Assembly: GCA_004555245.1 (NCBI GenBank)
Contig: SFIS01000001.1
Coordinates: 18,513 to 82,512 of the forward strand
Direction: 5' to 3'
From: Bacteroidales bacterium
GTDB taxonomy: Bacteria; Bacteroidota; Bacteroidia; Bacteroidales; Bacteroidaceae
Length of the DNA stretch: 64,000 nt
In this document: piece by piece, positions 1 through 9,486 of the stretch
How the letters are laid out: each line of letters starts with the position of its first letter
How positions within the stretch are numbered: position 1 is the stretch's first letter
Program-made: the position numbers and the translations under genes
Notes under the pieces: model-generated
What the model saw: only the letters and a program-made list of their open reading frames with translations
Databases searched by the model: none
Told to the model about the DNA's origin: nothing

Positions 1-2
1 TA

Positions 3-2198
3 GCAGCCGATTCCATCCCATGGCTCATACAGCCACTGACAGAGGGACTGGACATCACATACAGCAAGACCAACGATGCCGCGGCAGAGAAACAGGTGGC
101 GATACTGAAACTTCAGGAAAATGAGGACGGCACCATAAAGCGTGACGAGGTCAGCAACTATGCCGTCTATACCTTCAAATACCGCGACAAGGAGGACGGT
201 CATCCGACGGATGACGACGCGCGCTGGCATGGCAACGGCTCTCACACGTTTGAGGGGGTGCATGTGCCGATGCGTCTTAGAGACTTCCAATATACACCAT
301 CCGGGGATGTAAAGAAAGCCGTGAACCTCACCACAGACCAGCACGACGACACCTCAACAGGAACGGATGAGCAGCTCGGCAACTACACCCTGCTCTCGCA
401 CTATCTCGGCATGCCTGCCAACTGTCACATCAACGCCACTGTGCAGCGCATAAAGATGCCATTCAAACACCGTCTGGCACGTGTGCTGACATTCGTGTTG
501 ATAGACCCCGTGCTTGAGGGAGTGAAGCTGAAAGGCTACAAGAAAGATGCGCAGGGCAATGTCACGGAGAAAGAAGATGCCACCACCACAGCATTCAGGT
601 TCTGCAACGTCGATGTGCTGAAAGGGGTGAAGGACGAATACAATGCCGCCACTCAGATTCATACGCTGACCCCGATATGGGAGACAGCACGCAAAGTCAT
701 ACCACATTTTGACGGAGAGATGGGCAGCTACGACTACTCGTCGAACACCAAGTTGGCTGACAGGTTCTATGCCTACCGCAAGGTGCAGGGCACATCGGGG
801 ACACAGTCCATGCTCTTCCCCTCTTCCGCCAACTGGCAGAAGATTCACGACGCATACACGGCAGCCTTGAACGGCACCGACACACCCGAGGCACATGCAA
901 ATGCAGAGAGAGCCTGCGGATATTCGCGTATCGACTACGGGTATGTCCCAGTCTATGACATCATCGTACGCCCGACCTACAGTTCTGTCGATAACGTGAT
1001 GTATGACGAGGAGCTGACGGGCGTGAAGACGAAGGAGTGGTACTATAACCTGAAGAACAAGATATACTTTGAGCTGAGCCTTGACAACGACCTTCACTAC
1101 GAGAAAGAGTTCACGTTCGACCTCGATGCCAACTATCAGACTGTCGTGTATCTCCAGATTTCACGCGAGCAGGTGGATTATGACAGTTCCGGCGCAGAGA
1201 AATGGATAGAGACCGCGACATCTGACGACTACTACGGCATCAACAACGACAACGGCAACACACTGTCAGAGGCAGGCTCAAGCTGGCAGCGCGCCTTCAT
1301 TTATGGCGAGAAAATAGACAACGACAATATCACGGACGGCGGAGAATACAACGGCGACGGCACGGCTGAGGCAGGGCAGTATCTCACTGCTGACGAATGG
1401 ACGCGACGCTTTGCCTACGCATACGAGGGCGGACAGCATCACGGCGACTATTTCGTCTTGCTGAAAGACATCACCATCGATGCTTCACAACTGCCATCAG
1501 ACTTTGTCTTTACAGGACATCTTGACGCGCAAGACCATACGATAACCTTCACCGGCGCAGGCTCTGCTGTTTATGAAACATCTACCAACTACGCCCTCTA
1601 CCCTACCGAAACATTATACACGAATAGCGGTGCGGGTTACACCGTATTCAAACTGCCAGAGCAACTGTATATCTGTGAAGAGATTGCGCAGACCAAGCCC
1701 ATTGTCTGGACGACACGCGCAACGGATGCAAGCATCCCAGCCGGCGAGGGGAAGATGACAAAGGTCAGCCCTACCCTTGCTGAGATAATGGGCAATGATG
1801 TCACATACTACACTTTAGAGGGTGACAGCTACGTTGTCTATAACCCCCGCGCCCTGACGTTCTACACCCGCCGCACAGGCGGCACGGCATTGTTCGGCGG
1901 ACTGAACGGCAACTACAAGACAGCACAGGAGGATGCCGCTGACCCTTATGCAGACGGTGTCGTATGGGAGGCGAACGTACATTTCGAGAAATACAATGCA
2001 CATGAGTTCTGGATTCCGTATTGCAACGAGAGAAACGGATGGCGTGCAGAGATTCTGAACCTGAAGACAAACAAGATGTTCAGAGACGGCGCAGTGATCA
2101 CTGGCAATGTACAGAACTGCTGGGAGAACGGCAGCAGATGCCCCGACCACACTCCCGACCTCCCGCCATACGAGCAAGAACACAACCCTGCCAAATAA
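3..2198 (+). CDS. Fimbrillin-like surface protein, 5' end outside window (partial)
   Basis: The reading frame is open from the left edge (codons from base 3), so the true start lies upstream; 731 residues are visible. A GTG at 96 is only an internal candidate start. The protein is rich in Asp, Thr and Tyr, has no membrane segment in the visible part, and contains many short beta-type stretches. I do not recognise a named catalytic domain. It ends 7 bases before the ATG of a fimbrillin-like lipoprotein and is followed by two more of the same kind, so it is probably a component of the same surface appendage, for example a large tip or anchor protein, in one transcript. The family call rests mainly on context and composition, so it is tentative. 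Confidence 0.5.
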   Translation, partial: AADSIPWLIQPLTEGLDITYSKTNDAAAEKQVAILKLQENEDGTIKRDEVSNYAVYTFKYRDKEDGHPTDDDARWHGNGSHTFEGVHVPMRLRDFQYTPSGDVKKAVNLTTDQHDDTSTGTDEQLGNYTLLSHYLGMPANCHINATVQRIKMPFKHRLARVLTFVLIDPVLEGVKLKGYKKDAQGNVTEKEDATTTAFRFCNVDVLKGVKDEYNAATQIHTLTPIWETARKVIPHFDGEMGSYDYSSNTKLADRFYAYRKVQGTSGTQSMLFPSSANWQKIHDAYTAALNGTDTPEAHANAERACGYSRIDYGYVPVYDIIVRPTYSSVDNVMYDEELTGVKTKEWYYNLKNKIYFELSLDNDLHYEKEFTFDLDANYQTVVYLQISREQVDYDSSGAEKWIETATSDDYYGINNDNGNTLSEAGSSWQRAFIYGEKIDNDNITDGGEYNGDGTAEAGQYLTADEWTRRFAYAYEGGQHHGDYFVLLKDITIDASQLPSDFVFTGHLDAQDHTITFTGAGSAVYETSTNYALYPTETLYTNSGAGYTVFKLPEQLYICEEIAQTKPIVWTTRATDASIPAGEGKMTKVSPTLAEIMGNDVTYYTLEGDSYVVYNPRALTFYTRRTGGTALFGGLNGNYKTAQEDAADPYADGVVWEANVHFEKYNAHEFWIPYCNERNGWRAEILNLKTNKMFRDGAVITGNVQNCWENGSRCPDHTPDLPPYEQEHNPAK

Positions 2199-2205
2199 AC
2201 CTACT

Positions 2206-4875
2206 ATGCAAAAGATACACCTTATATATATATACATCCTTGGATCACTCCTGACGGCATGTTGCCTCATGACATCGTGCAGCGACGACCTCGGCGAGAC
2301 ACTGCCTCCAGAGCAACAGGCGCTCATTGGCAAGGCGGTGAGGTTTGACGCGTCGATAGCTGACGCTTATCTCCCTGCCACCCGGGCATACTATGACGAC
2401 ACGGGTGTGTTCAACGACTTTGAACTGATGCGTATATACAGAGAATATTGGGAAGAAGACAAATGGTGTAAAGAGGAATACCGTACATACAATCTTGCGA
2501 CACAGACAGCCGGCAACACATCCATCCTGCTCAACAGGAACTGGAAAGTGAGAGCCGGGAAGATGGGCAAGCGAAGCAGCGAGGAGACGGAGTTTGTGCA
2601 GACTGCCGGAGACTCACTGACCTGGGACAACGGCAAGACAGTGAGGTTCAGGGCATGGAGCCGCAGCAACTACGGCAACTCCGCCTACTCAGAAAGCAAG
2701 GACTACTACTATCCTGACTTCTGCCTCTCAGAATATTGCAACGCCTCGGGACCTACGAAGGACATCCCTCTCATCATGCAGCATCTCGGCAGCCGCATCG
2801 TCTTCTCCGTGAAAGAGAACGGCAACGAGTTGCACTCTGTGGAGATTTGTACAGACTGGAAGGACTACAAGCGAGCGGACAACAGCGACACCGACGAGAA
2901 TGACAACGCAGAGAGCGAGGCAGGCAAGACAGACGAAAAGGCTCAGGAGGAGTGCGCTGCCGTCTGTGCGGTGTATGACAAGATGTGCATGCCTGCCGGG
3001 GTGGATATACATCTCGCGCATCTCACGGCGATGACAAACACATACTTTGAAACTGCGACGAACTTCATAGACATAGAGAACGACGCAGACCAGCTCTATC
3101 ACTACGGCACACAAAACGCCGCCTATATCAAAGAGAACGTGAAGAGGCCGGTGTTCAACAAGCTCTACAACAGCTGCTATCTCATCACCATACCCTACGA
3201 CATGAGCGATGACATAGCGCATCAGGGCGAGATGCTCACACTCCCAGCTTGCACCAGGTTCAAGGTGTGGCTGCGTGACGTGAACAACGGCGACAAGGAG
3301 AACACTCCCGGGAAGGAAGGCACATATCACATCTTCACCCTTTCGGACATAAAAGACGAGAACGGAGAAGCGATGTTCAAGGACGGTCTGCACCTGCGCG
3401 CGGGCTACAGCTATCGTTTCCGCGTAGGCTACAGGTACAAGACATTCAGCATCACAGCCAACGACAATTTCTCATGGAGCCAGCAGGACCTTGAGGAGAA
3501 GGCATTGCAAGACCGTCAAGAGGAGCAGCCTGTATCGACCAGCAGCGACTACAAATGGTGGAAAGACGCCATCGCCGATGCCATACCCAAGAGCACGAGC
3601 GACATCTTCAACCCAGTTTTCCATATCAAGGATGTGAAGGAGTTTCTGGAGTTCATCAATCTTGTCAACGGCACAGCACCGGAAAAGACCGGCGGCCTCT
3701 ACCGCGCGAAGCGCAACGTTGTCAACCCGGAGCGCGAGAGTCTGCTGACCCCGGACAGATACAACTGGTGGTATGACGGCGTAGAGGGCAAGGACACGAT
3801 GTGGGTGACAACGGCGGAGGCAGAGGAGCGGGGATATATCTTCTACCAGCACTATCATGCGGCAAACGCCGACAAGGCGGCATATTCTGAAGAAGACTAT
3901 CTGACGGGAGCCTATCCTTTCTTCAACGACGACCTGAACCGCCGCTTCACCGTCTATCTTGACAACGACCTCGACCTGAACGACTGGCTCATAGCCAGCG
4001 TCGGCAAAGAGGCTAAGACACCTTTCAAGGGATATTTCGACGGGCAGGGACATACGATAAAAGACATCTACACCGCTGACGGTCATCTCTTCGGATATAT
4101 GGACGGAGGCGCGTTGCGCAACCTCACCATCACGTCAACCCACGACATCATGCTTCTCAACGAGGGCGTCAACGGAGGATATATCGTCGGAGTGAGTGTT
4201 CTGGGCAACAGCAGCGGTTCAAGCATAGCAAACAGCCTGCTCGGCGCATCTTACGTCATTGGCTGCCTGCACATAGGCAACACGCCTGCCGCCCTTGTAG
4301 GCACGGCTGACAACCTGACGATGCAGGGCTGCATGCAGGCGGCGGAAGGCATAACCGGCGGGGCGTTGCTCGGCAACTACGCCAATCAGAATGACAAGTT
4401 CTTCGCTCCGCAAATCTCTTACGCCGCACAGGTGAACACAAAGCAATGGAACCAGAAGCCTGTCTTCGGACGCTTCATGTGCAACTACTACGACAAGTCG
4501 CTGTCGCCTGACGCCAATGCAGTGTCAACGATAAAGGACGACTACTCACGATTGGAATATATCCGTGGCTCCAAGTCATACATCCTGAAAGCTGTCAACG
4601 ACAACCTCCTGAAAGACAACGAGCCTTACGGCAAGCTGAGCGAGGCGATGCGGCAAGGCTTCTACGGCCTCGCGCCATGGAAGGCGATGAACTACGCCAT
4701 ATACAACTACAACAATTCATCGGTCGGAAAGACGCATCCGTGCAACATCCACTATATCCATGTATCAGCCAGCTTCTCGAACAACTATCCTGTACATAGC
4801 TCAGGAGCAGCGGGGAATGGCGACGGGACAGGTCTGGACTACAGCACGATAAACCCACTGGAGCAAAACAACTAA
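2206..4875 (+). CDS. Fimbrillin-family lipoprotein (889 aa)
   Basis: Probable surface lipoprotein of a Bacteroidales fimbria (Fim/Mfa-like). The frame extends upstream to 2107, but ATG 2206 is preferred because it gives a proper lipoprotein signal: MQKIHLIYIYILG, then a hydrophobic run and the lipobox LMTSC around residue 24. The mature part carries the pattern usual in fimbrillin-like proteins: an acidic stretch, then a VRF.A..R...Y segment near residue 60. Around residues 605-700 there is a GLUG-like stretch (FDGQGHTIKDIY, GHLFGYMDGG). At 889 aa it is about twice the length of a typical fimbrillin, so it is more likely a tip or adhesin subunit than a shaft subunit. It follows the preceding gene by 7 bases and precedes another fimbrillin-like gene by 19 bases, consistent with one operon. 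Confidence 0.65.
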   Translation: MQKIHLIYIYILGSLLTACCLMTSCSDDLGETLPPEQQALIGKAVRFDASIADAYLPATRAYYDDTGVFNDFELMRIYREYWEEDKWCKEEYRTYNLATQTAGNTSILLNRNWKVRAGKMGKRSSEETEFVQTAGDSLTWDNGKTVRFRAWSRSNYGNSAYSESKDYYYPDFCLSEYCNASGPTKDIPLIMQHLGSRIVFSVKENGNELHSVEICTDWKDYKRADNSDTDENDNAESEAGKTDEKAQEECAAVCAVYDKMCMPAGVDIHLAHLTAMTNTYFETATNFIDIENDADQLYHYGTQNAAYIKENVKRPVFNKLYNSCYLITIPYDMSDDIAHQGEMLTLPACTRFKVWLRDVNNGDKENTPGKEGTYHIFTLSDIKDENGEAMFKDGLHLRAGYSYRFRVGYRYKTFSITANDNFSWSQQDLEEKALQDRQEEQPVSTSSDYKWWKDAIADAIPKSTSDIFNPVFHIKDVKEFLEFINLVNGTAPEKTGGLYRAKRNVVNPERESLLTPDRYNWWYDGVEGKDTMWVTTAEAEERGYIFYQHYHAANADKAAYSEEDYLTGAYPFFNDDLNRRFTVYLDNDLDLNDWLIASVGKEAKTPFKGYFDGQGHTIKDIYTADGHLFGYMDGGALRNLTITSTHDIMLLNEGVNGGYIVGVSVLGNSSGSSIANSLLGASYVIGCLHIGNTPAALVGTADNLTMQGCMQAAEGITGGALLGNYANQNDKFFAPQISYAAQVNTKQWNQKPVFGRFMCNYYDKSLSPDANAVSTIKDDYSRLEYIRGSKSYILKAVNDNLLKDNEPYGKLSEAMRQGFYGLAPWKAMNYAIYNYNNSSVGKTHPCNIHYIHVSASFSNNYPVHSSGAAGNGDGTGLDYSTINPLEQNN

Positions 4876-4894
4876 AAGCCCCTCCCCATACACA

Positions 4895-6022
4895 ATGTCA
4901 AATATAAGAAACATCATAGCATCCCTGCTCCTGCCCCTCTGCATTGCATCATGCAGCGAAGCCTCTCTCCCTGACGCGAAGCAGGAAGCGGCGCGGCAGC
5001 TCTGCATCACATCGTCGGTTGAGCCATACCAAGGCGAGACCGCCGCCACGCGTGTCAACGCCGCAGGCGACAGCTTCAAGGACGGCGATTATATAATGAT
5101 AAAAATCATCTGCCCGTTTGTGCCCTCTACAGAAATAGGCGAATCAACGGGCGGGGGCAGCAACGATGCCTTCTTCCTTTTGAAACGCGAAGGCAGCAAC
5201 TGGGTGAACCTGAAGGCTGCCGACGGCTTCGACATCAACGGCGACTATTCGCCCGGAGGCGGTCCCGACATCTACGGAGGCGGATATACCGAGGTGCAGC
5301 AGACACCTTATATATATACCGCCGTCACATGGAGCGAGGAGAAAGTCTTCATCGCCAGCAACCAGACCCTCGACCAGTTCTCTAACGTCTTCCACGCCGA
5401 CCAGAGCATTGAGCACAACTACTGCGCCAGCGACATACTCTGGACACAAACCGTCATGCAGACCGGCGCATGGAACATCCACCTCTCGTTCAAGCATAAG
5501 ATGGCGTGTCTCGACATCACCTTTGACGACAGCAACATGAAAGACGCAAAGGGCAATCACGTCACGCTTACGGACAAGGCTGTGCTCACCCTCGAAGGCA
5601 TGCCCGACATCGACAATGCCGAGATATGCGTCGGCAACTATTACGCCAACCGCAGCAAGGTGAACTCGCCATACGGCTATCAGCAGAAGACAGCGTGCAG
5701 CTACGAGAACAACGGCAAGGTCATCGGCATCGCCGTCATCGACGAGACACAGAAAAAAGCCGTGACCTATCCCATGACAGGCAACCCGCACCCTGCCGGT
5801 GGATGGGCATACAACAAGACAGAGCTGACGCCAATTCCGAATACCGGCACCTACACCGCATTTAAGTACGGAGAGAAGCGTTTCCGCCTCATCGTGCCGC
5901 CCTGCACGCTCAGCGAGAAAGCAACGTTCTGGCTGCGCGACGGCGACCGCCGCTACAGCATACAACTCGACCGCCTCACGTTTGAAGAAAACAACCTCTA
6001 TCCCGTAAAACTAAATATCTGA
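4895..6022 (+). CDS. Fimbrillin-family lipoprotein (375 aa)
   Basis: Fimbrillin-like lipoprotein of usual length. The signal peptide MSNIRNIIASLLLPL ends in the lipobox CIASC, so the mature protein starts at a Cys near residue 20. A typical early motif for the family follows: TAATRVNAAG, then FKDGDYIMIKI (the F..GD.I.I pattern). The LSFKHKMACLDITF segment in the middle matches the conserved core H.(L/M)A.L.I strand of Mfa/FimA-type proteins, and the C-terminal LTFEENNLYPVKLNI resembles their last strands. It sits between two larger fimbrillin-like lipoproteins, so it is the best candidate in this cluster for the major or accessory shaft subunit. In other Bacteroidales these proteins are exported as lipoproteins and trimmed at the surface before polymerising; whether that happens here is inference. 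Confidence 0.75.
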   Translation: MSNIRNIIASLLLPLCIASCSEASLPDAKQEAARQLCITSSVEPYQGETAATRVNAAGDSFKDGDYIMIKIICPFVPSTEIGESTGGGSNDAFFLLKREGSNWVNLKAADGFDINGDYSPGGGPDIYGGGYTEVQQTPYIYTAVTWSEEKVFIASNQTLDQFSNVFHADQSIEHNYCASDILWTQTVMQTGAWNIHLSFKHKMACLDITFDDSNMKDAKGNHVTLTDKAVLTLEGMPDIDNAEICVGNYYANRSKVNSPYGYQQKTACSYENNGKVIGIAVIDETQKKAVTYPMTGNPHPAGGWAYNKTELTPIPNTGTYTAFKYGEKRFRLIVPPCTLSEKATFWLRDGDRRYSIQLDRLTFEENNLYPVKLNI

Positions 6023-6053
6023 CAAATAACAAAAACAAAAACAAAAAATTTCA

Positions 6054-6070
6054 ACGACAACAGGGACAAC
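6054..6070 (+). repeat. Single copy of the ACGACAACAGRGACAAC repeat
   Basis: ACGACAACAGGGACAAC in the 64-base gap between two fimbrillin-like genes differs at one base from the 17-18 bp terminal repeat found at 14852, 16165, 47971, 48336 and 53420. Only one copy is present here. It lies in an A-rich leader (repeated aaaaac) just upstream of a TTG start. Confidence 0.6.
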
Positions 6071-6086
6071 TAAAAACAATTGCAAA

Positions 6087-8369
6087 TTGAAACACCTTGC
6101 CTACATATCATTCGTATCAGCCATGCTACTGATGGCTTCCTGCTCCGAAGACATCGGCGGCAACCTCTCGCCAGAGAATGGCGAGGCAGTGGAGATAAGT
6201 TCTGTCAGCGCACGCATCGGCACGGTTTCGACTCGCGCCTCCGCTACCGGCATCTACATAGGCAGAGACGAGTTTACGGCGGGCGACAAGATGACGCTCA
6301 CCGACATACGGCGTAGCTCTCAGCCCATCGATGCCTTCAACTATAAGGACATAACATTCAACTGCGGAAGCAGCGGGGCATGGGAGCGCGACCTCGATAC
6401 AGGCTTCACCCTTGCCAAGCCCGAAGAACATCCGGAACGAATCTACTGGAGCGACGCACACAGCGAGCACACCTTCATCGGCTACTGCCTGCCGCAGCAG
6501 TCAGAAGGCGAGGAATTCGACTGGAAGACATACACAGACACCGGGACAAAGGCAACCGTCTATTACGGCTCGCTCGGCATTCCTGCCGCCACCGCCGCGA
6601 CGCAAGAAGGAGGCGGACAGCCGGCATACATAGACTACACAACAGGCAACGACGCCCTGAAGAAGGAGGATGTCGTGTTTGCGTATCACGCCGACATGGT
6701 ATCAACGTCAGGAGGCTCAGAGGCCCTCGTCACTTTCCGCCACGGTCTGGCAAACGTGACGGTGGTGGTGAACATAAGCGGTTTCACCGGCGCGCCGGCT
6801 GACACAAAGACGCGCGTGACGGACATGACGCTCTGCAATATGCACACGATGTATAAATGGGACAAGAAAAGCAGCGACACCCAGCCGCTGACGGATGCCG
6901 ACCAGGCAGCGCTCAATGCGCTGTACGCAGAATCCGGCATAACATACGACCAGAAGAAAGACATCCGCATGTGGCTTACAGAAGCAGAGGGGACTGACGT
7001 GGGCTCTAACCGTCGCTTTATCTTCCACGGCATTGTGGTGCCAGAGACCATCGGAGAGATGGAGGCTGACGGGCTGACCATGCAGTTCACGGTGAGATAC
7101 CCTAATCCCATCCGTCCTTCACAAGATGTGACACACACCTACACCGCCACAATGCCGGGAGCCGTCACGTTCCATGCCGGCAAGACGACAACGATAAACA
7201 TCAACCTCAACCACAAGGACGAGGTGATCACCATCGGCGCGGAATACAACGACTGGGAGTTCACCGATACGCCCGACCAAGGCTCGCTGAAGAAGAAATC
7301 AACGTTCCTGTCATACAACAGCAAGGCTGAAGGCAAGATAACCACCCACAACGACCCGGGAGCCACCATCGACGACGCCACATGGCTTTACACAAGAGCC
7401 GACGGCACTGTCGTGGACATCTACGGACACTCGGGCAACTCAGCCGACGACCCCTATACCATCACCTGCGCCGAAGAACTGCTCTCTTTCGCCTACGAGG
7501 TGAAAGAAGGCTTCTCAGAGACAATACGCGGCTACGGTTCGTCAACAACTGAACACGTCAACTTCAAAGACAAGCATGTCAAACTTGACGCCGACATCAC
7601 CATGCAGCGCTCCGTCACGGCGGACGATGTCACATGGGTAGGCATAGGCGACGCCGGGCATCCTTTCGACGGACAGTTTGACGGCGGCACACGTGCCGTG
7701 TCATATCTCAGAGGCAACGCCTTCTTCTACGCCCTCGGAGAGCACGGCCATGTCACACAGCTGCGCATCGGCTCTACGGCAGGCGAGGGGGTGACAGGCT
7801 CAGGAGGCATAGCGGAGACTAACGCCGGAGCGATATGCTCGTCGGCGTTCAACGGAACGATAAGCCACACCGGCGGAGCGGAATATACGGGCGGCATAGC
7901 CGGCAAGAACACGGGCAGCATCTTCTGTTGCCGCCATGTGGGAGACATCACCGCCGGAAAGCATGCGGGCGGCATAGCCGGACTGAACAGCGGCAGAATC
8001 ATAGCGTCATACAGCGCCGGGGCGCAGACAGTGGAAGAGGGTGGCAGCACAAACGGCATAGCCGCCATGAGCGGCACGAATGCGGAAGTCGTGTCATGCT
8101 ACTACGACAACACCCTGCTTTCTCCGTCCTCCGCTGCCGACGGAGCGTCGGGTCTCCCCACCACTTTCATGCAACGCTACGCCTTCGTCGGGCCGAAGCC
8201 GGCAGATGTGAAAGAAGTCTCAGAATACGACAACTATCAGCAATCCATGAACTATGCCCTGTACCAATGGATAAACAAGTCAGAGAACATCAATGACGCT
8301 GCTTATCACGAGCACATAAAAGATATGTATTATTATTATCAGCCCGCAGCATACCCCAAGGTGTATTGA
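6087..8369 (+). CDS. Fimbrillin-family lipoprotein with GLUG-type repeats (760 aa)
   Basis: Large fimbrillin-like lipoprotein. The start is a TTG at 6087: it gives MKHLAYISFVSAMLLMASC, a complete lipoprotein signal with lipobox LMASC, whereas the first in-frame ATG (6123) would remove most of it. The mature region has the family patterns STRASAT and FTAGDKMTLTDI, and VTFRHGLANVTVVVNI for the core strand (around residue 225). From about residue 520 there is a run of Gly-rich repeats (GSGGIAETNAG, YTGGIAGKNTGS, HAGGIAGLNSGR) that fits GLUG-type repeats known from bacterial adhesins. This combination suggests a tip adhesin. It closes the fimbrial cluster; the next gene has its own promoter. No terminator was seen in the short gap downstream. 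Confidence 0.7.
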   Translation: MKHLAYISFVSAMLLMASCSEDIGGNLSPENGEAVEISSVSARIGTVSTRASATGIYIGRDEFTAGDKMTLTDIRRSSQPIDAFNYKDITFNCGSSGAWERDLDTGFTLAKPEEHPERIYWSDAHSEHTFIGYCLPQQSEGEEFDWKTYTDTGTKATVYYGSLGIPAATAATQEGGGQPAYIDYTTGNDALKKEDVVFAYHADMVSTSGGSEALVTFRHGLANVTVVVNISGFTGAPADTKTRVTDMTLCNMHTMYKWDKKSSDTQPLTDADQAALNALYAESGITYDQKKDIRMWLTEAEGTDVGSNRRFIFHGIVVPETIGEMEADGLTMQFTVRYPNPIRPSQDVTHTYTATMPGAVTFHAGKTTTININLNHKDEVITIGAEYNDWEFTDTPDQGSLKKKSTFLSYNSKAEGKITTHNDPGATIDDATWLYTRADGTVVDIYGHSGNSADDPYTITCAEELLSFAYEVKEGFSETIRGYGSSTTEHVNFKDKHVKLDADITMQRSVTADDVTWVGIGDAGHPFDGQFDGGTRAVSYLRGNAFFYALGEHGHVTQLRIGSTAGEGVTGSGGIAETNAGAICSSAFNGTISHTGGAEYTGGIAGKNTGSIFCCRHVGDITAGKHAGGIAGLNSGRIIASYSAGAQTVEEGGSTNGIAAMSGTNAEVVSCYYDNTLLSPSSAADGASGLPTTFMQRYAFVGPKPADVKEVSEYDNYQQSMNYALYQWINKSENINDAAYHEHIKDMYYYYQPAAYPKVY

Positions 8370-8419
8370 CATAGAAGCAAGGCGTATTCTGTTAAAAAAA
8401 CGTAACATAGATATATCAG

Positions 8420-8452
8420 TTGACTATATTAGGCTGAAAATTAGTAATTTTG
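8420..8452 (+). promoter_or_regulatory. Bacteroidota-type promoter for the DUF177-rpmF transcript
   Basis: A -33-like TTG (8420-8422) and an exact -7 element TAATTTTG (TAnnTTTG, 8445-8452) are separated by 22 bases. Transcription would start about 5 bases later, almost on the ATG at 8461, so the message would have almost no leader. Confidence 0.6.
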
Positions 8453-8460
8453 CAGCCGAA

Positions 8461-8991
8461 ATGTGCAGTACAGACAAGCTTTTGATAGACATGAAGGCCC
8501 TCGTAGAGGGAGAATCAGCCGTGGCGGGAAGTCTCGGCGACGCTTTCTTTTCGTCTGTCGAAGGCAGCGAGATAACCCAGGGTGACGTGCACGTGGAGGT
8601 GTCTATACGCAAGACGCCCCACTTCTCTGAGGTTGTCATTCATGCCCAAGGCGAGGTGACACTTCCTTGCGACCGATGTCTCGACCCCATGCAGGTCAGC
8701 GTGGAGACGGAGCAGAAGTTGATAGTGAAGTTCGGCGACGAGGCGTCGGAGGATGACGAGATGATTATCCTCGCCGAATCGGAGCCGACACTCGATGTGG
8801 CATGGCTCGTCTATGAATCCATTGTGCTGAACCTACCCGTCAAGCATGTGCATGCACCTGGAAAATGCAACCCTGCGATGATAAACGTGCTCAACGAGCA
8901 TAGCGCCACCCGAAGTGACGACACGGTAGAAGAAGAGCATGGAGACCACAGATGGGAGAAGCTGGCATCTCTTAAAGACCTGCTGAGCTGA
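8461..8991 (+). CDS. DUF177 (YceD-type) protein, rRNA accumulation factor family
   Basis: A 176-residue member of the DUF177/YceD family, which in other bacteria and plants is needed for normal 23S rRNA accumulation and is characteristically encoded next to rpmF. The family's CxxC is visible as LPCDRCLDP near residue 73, with a third Cys in PGKCNP near residue 138, probably a metal-binding arrangement. The start MCSTDKLLIDMKALVEG aligns with the usual N-terminal strand of the family, so ATG 8461 is kept rather than the internal Met 11. The -7 promoter element ends only 8 bases before this ATG, leaving no room for a normal ribosome binding site. The gene is followed by rpmF after 115 bases. 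Confidence 0.85.
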   Translation: MCSTDKLLIDMKALVEGESAVAGSLGDAFFSSVEGSEITQGDVHVEVSIRKTPHFSEVVIHAQGEVTLPCDRCLDPMQVSVETEQKLIVKFGDEASEDDEMIILAESEPTLDVAWLVYESIVLNLPVKHVHAPGKCNPAMINVLNEHSATRSDDTVEEEHGDHRWEKLASLKDLLS

Positions 8992-9106
8992 GAGGCGCCC
9001 TGCCTCCCGCAGGCAAGGAAGACACACGGCATCCCCCGGCATCACGCACGGGGCGGCTGCTATGTGTACAATATTAAATAACATAAACAAATAACTTTAT
9101 AAAACA

Positions 9107-9292
9107 ATGGCACATCCTAAAAGAAGACAGTCAAAGACACGCACACTGAAACGTCGTACACACGACAAGGCTGTAGCACCTACTCTTGCAGTTTGTCCTA
9201 ACTGCGGTTCATACTATGTTTATCACACAGTCTGCCCTACATGCGGCCAGTATCGTGGTAAGATAGCAATCCAGAAAGAGTTGGCCGAGTAA
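9107..9292 (+). CDS. rpmF: 50S ribosomal protein L32
   Basis: A 61-residue ribosomal protein L32. The N-terminus MAHPKRRQSKTRTLKRR is diagnostic, and a zinc-ribbon of two CxxC motifs (CPNCG and CPTCG) lies around residues 30-48. Length and motifs are normal; this is the Cys-containing (zinc-binding) form. It follows the DUF177 gene in the order conserved across bacteria and is followed by a strong terminator. Confidence 0.97.
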   Translation: MAHPKRRQSKTRTLKRRTHDKAVAPTLAVCPNCGSYYVYHTVCPTCGQYRGKIAIQKELAE

Positions 9293-9327
9293 TGGCTTTG
9301 GCAAACCAGATGCAAAAGAACACGGGG

Positions 9328-9376
9328 AGTCAAGATTGACGACAACGCATCTTGACTTCTTGTTTTTTTGCTTTTT
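9328..9376 (+). terminator. Intrinsic terminator after rpmF
   Basis: A perfect 9-bp stem AGTCAAGAT (9328-9336) / ATCTTGACT (9349-9357) with a 12-nt loop is followed by tcttgtttttttgcttttttt. It separates the DUF177-rpmF unit from fabH, which should therefore have its own promoter in 9377-9486, although no clear TAnnTTTG was found there. Confidence 0.8.
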
Positions 9377-9486
9377 TTGTTTTTTCAGGACGTTCCGTGC
9401 GGGCAGTACAATCATGGCCGCTGATGGCCACACGGTTCTGGCGCAGGGACGTCGGTTGAGATCGAACACAGATTTATACCACATAA

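Noticed and set aside
9390..9486. Possible riboswitch upstream of fabH
   Set aside because: Only one short TGGCC/GGCCA pairing was found and no known regulatory motif could be matched.
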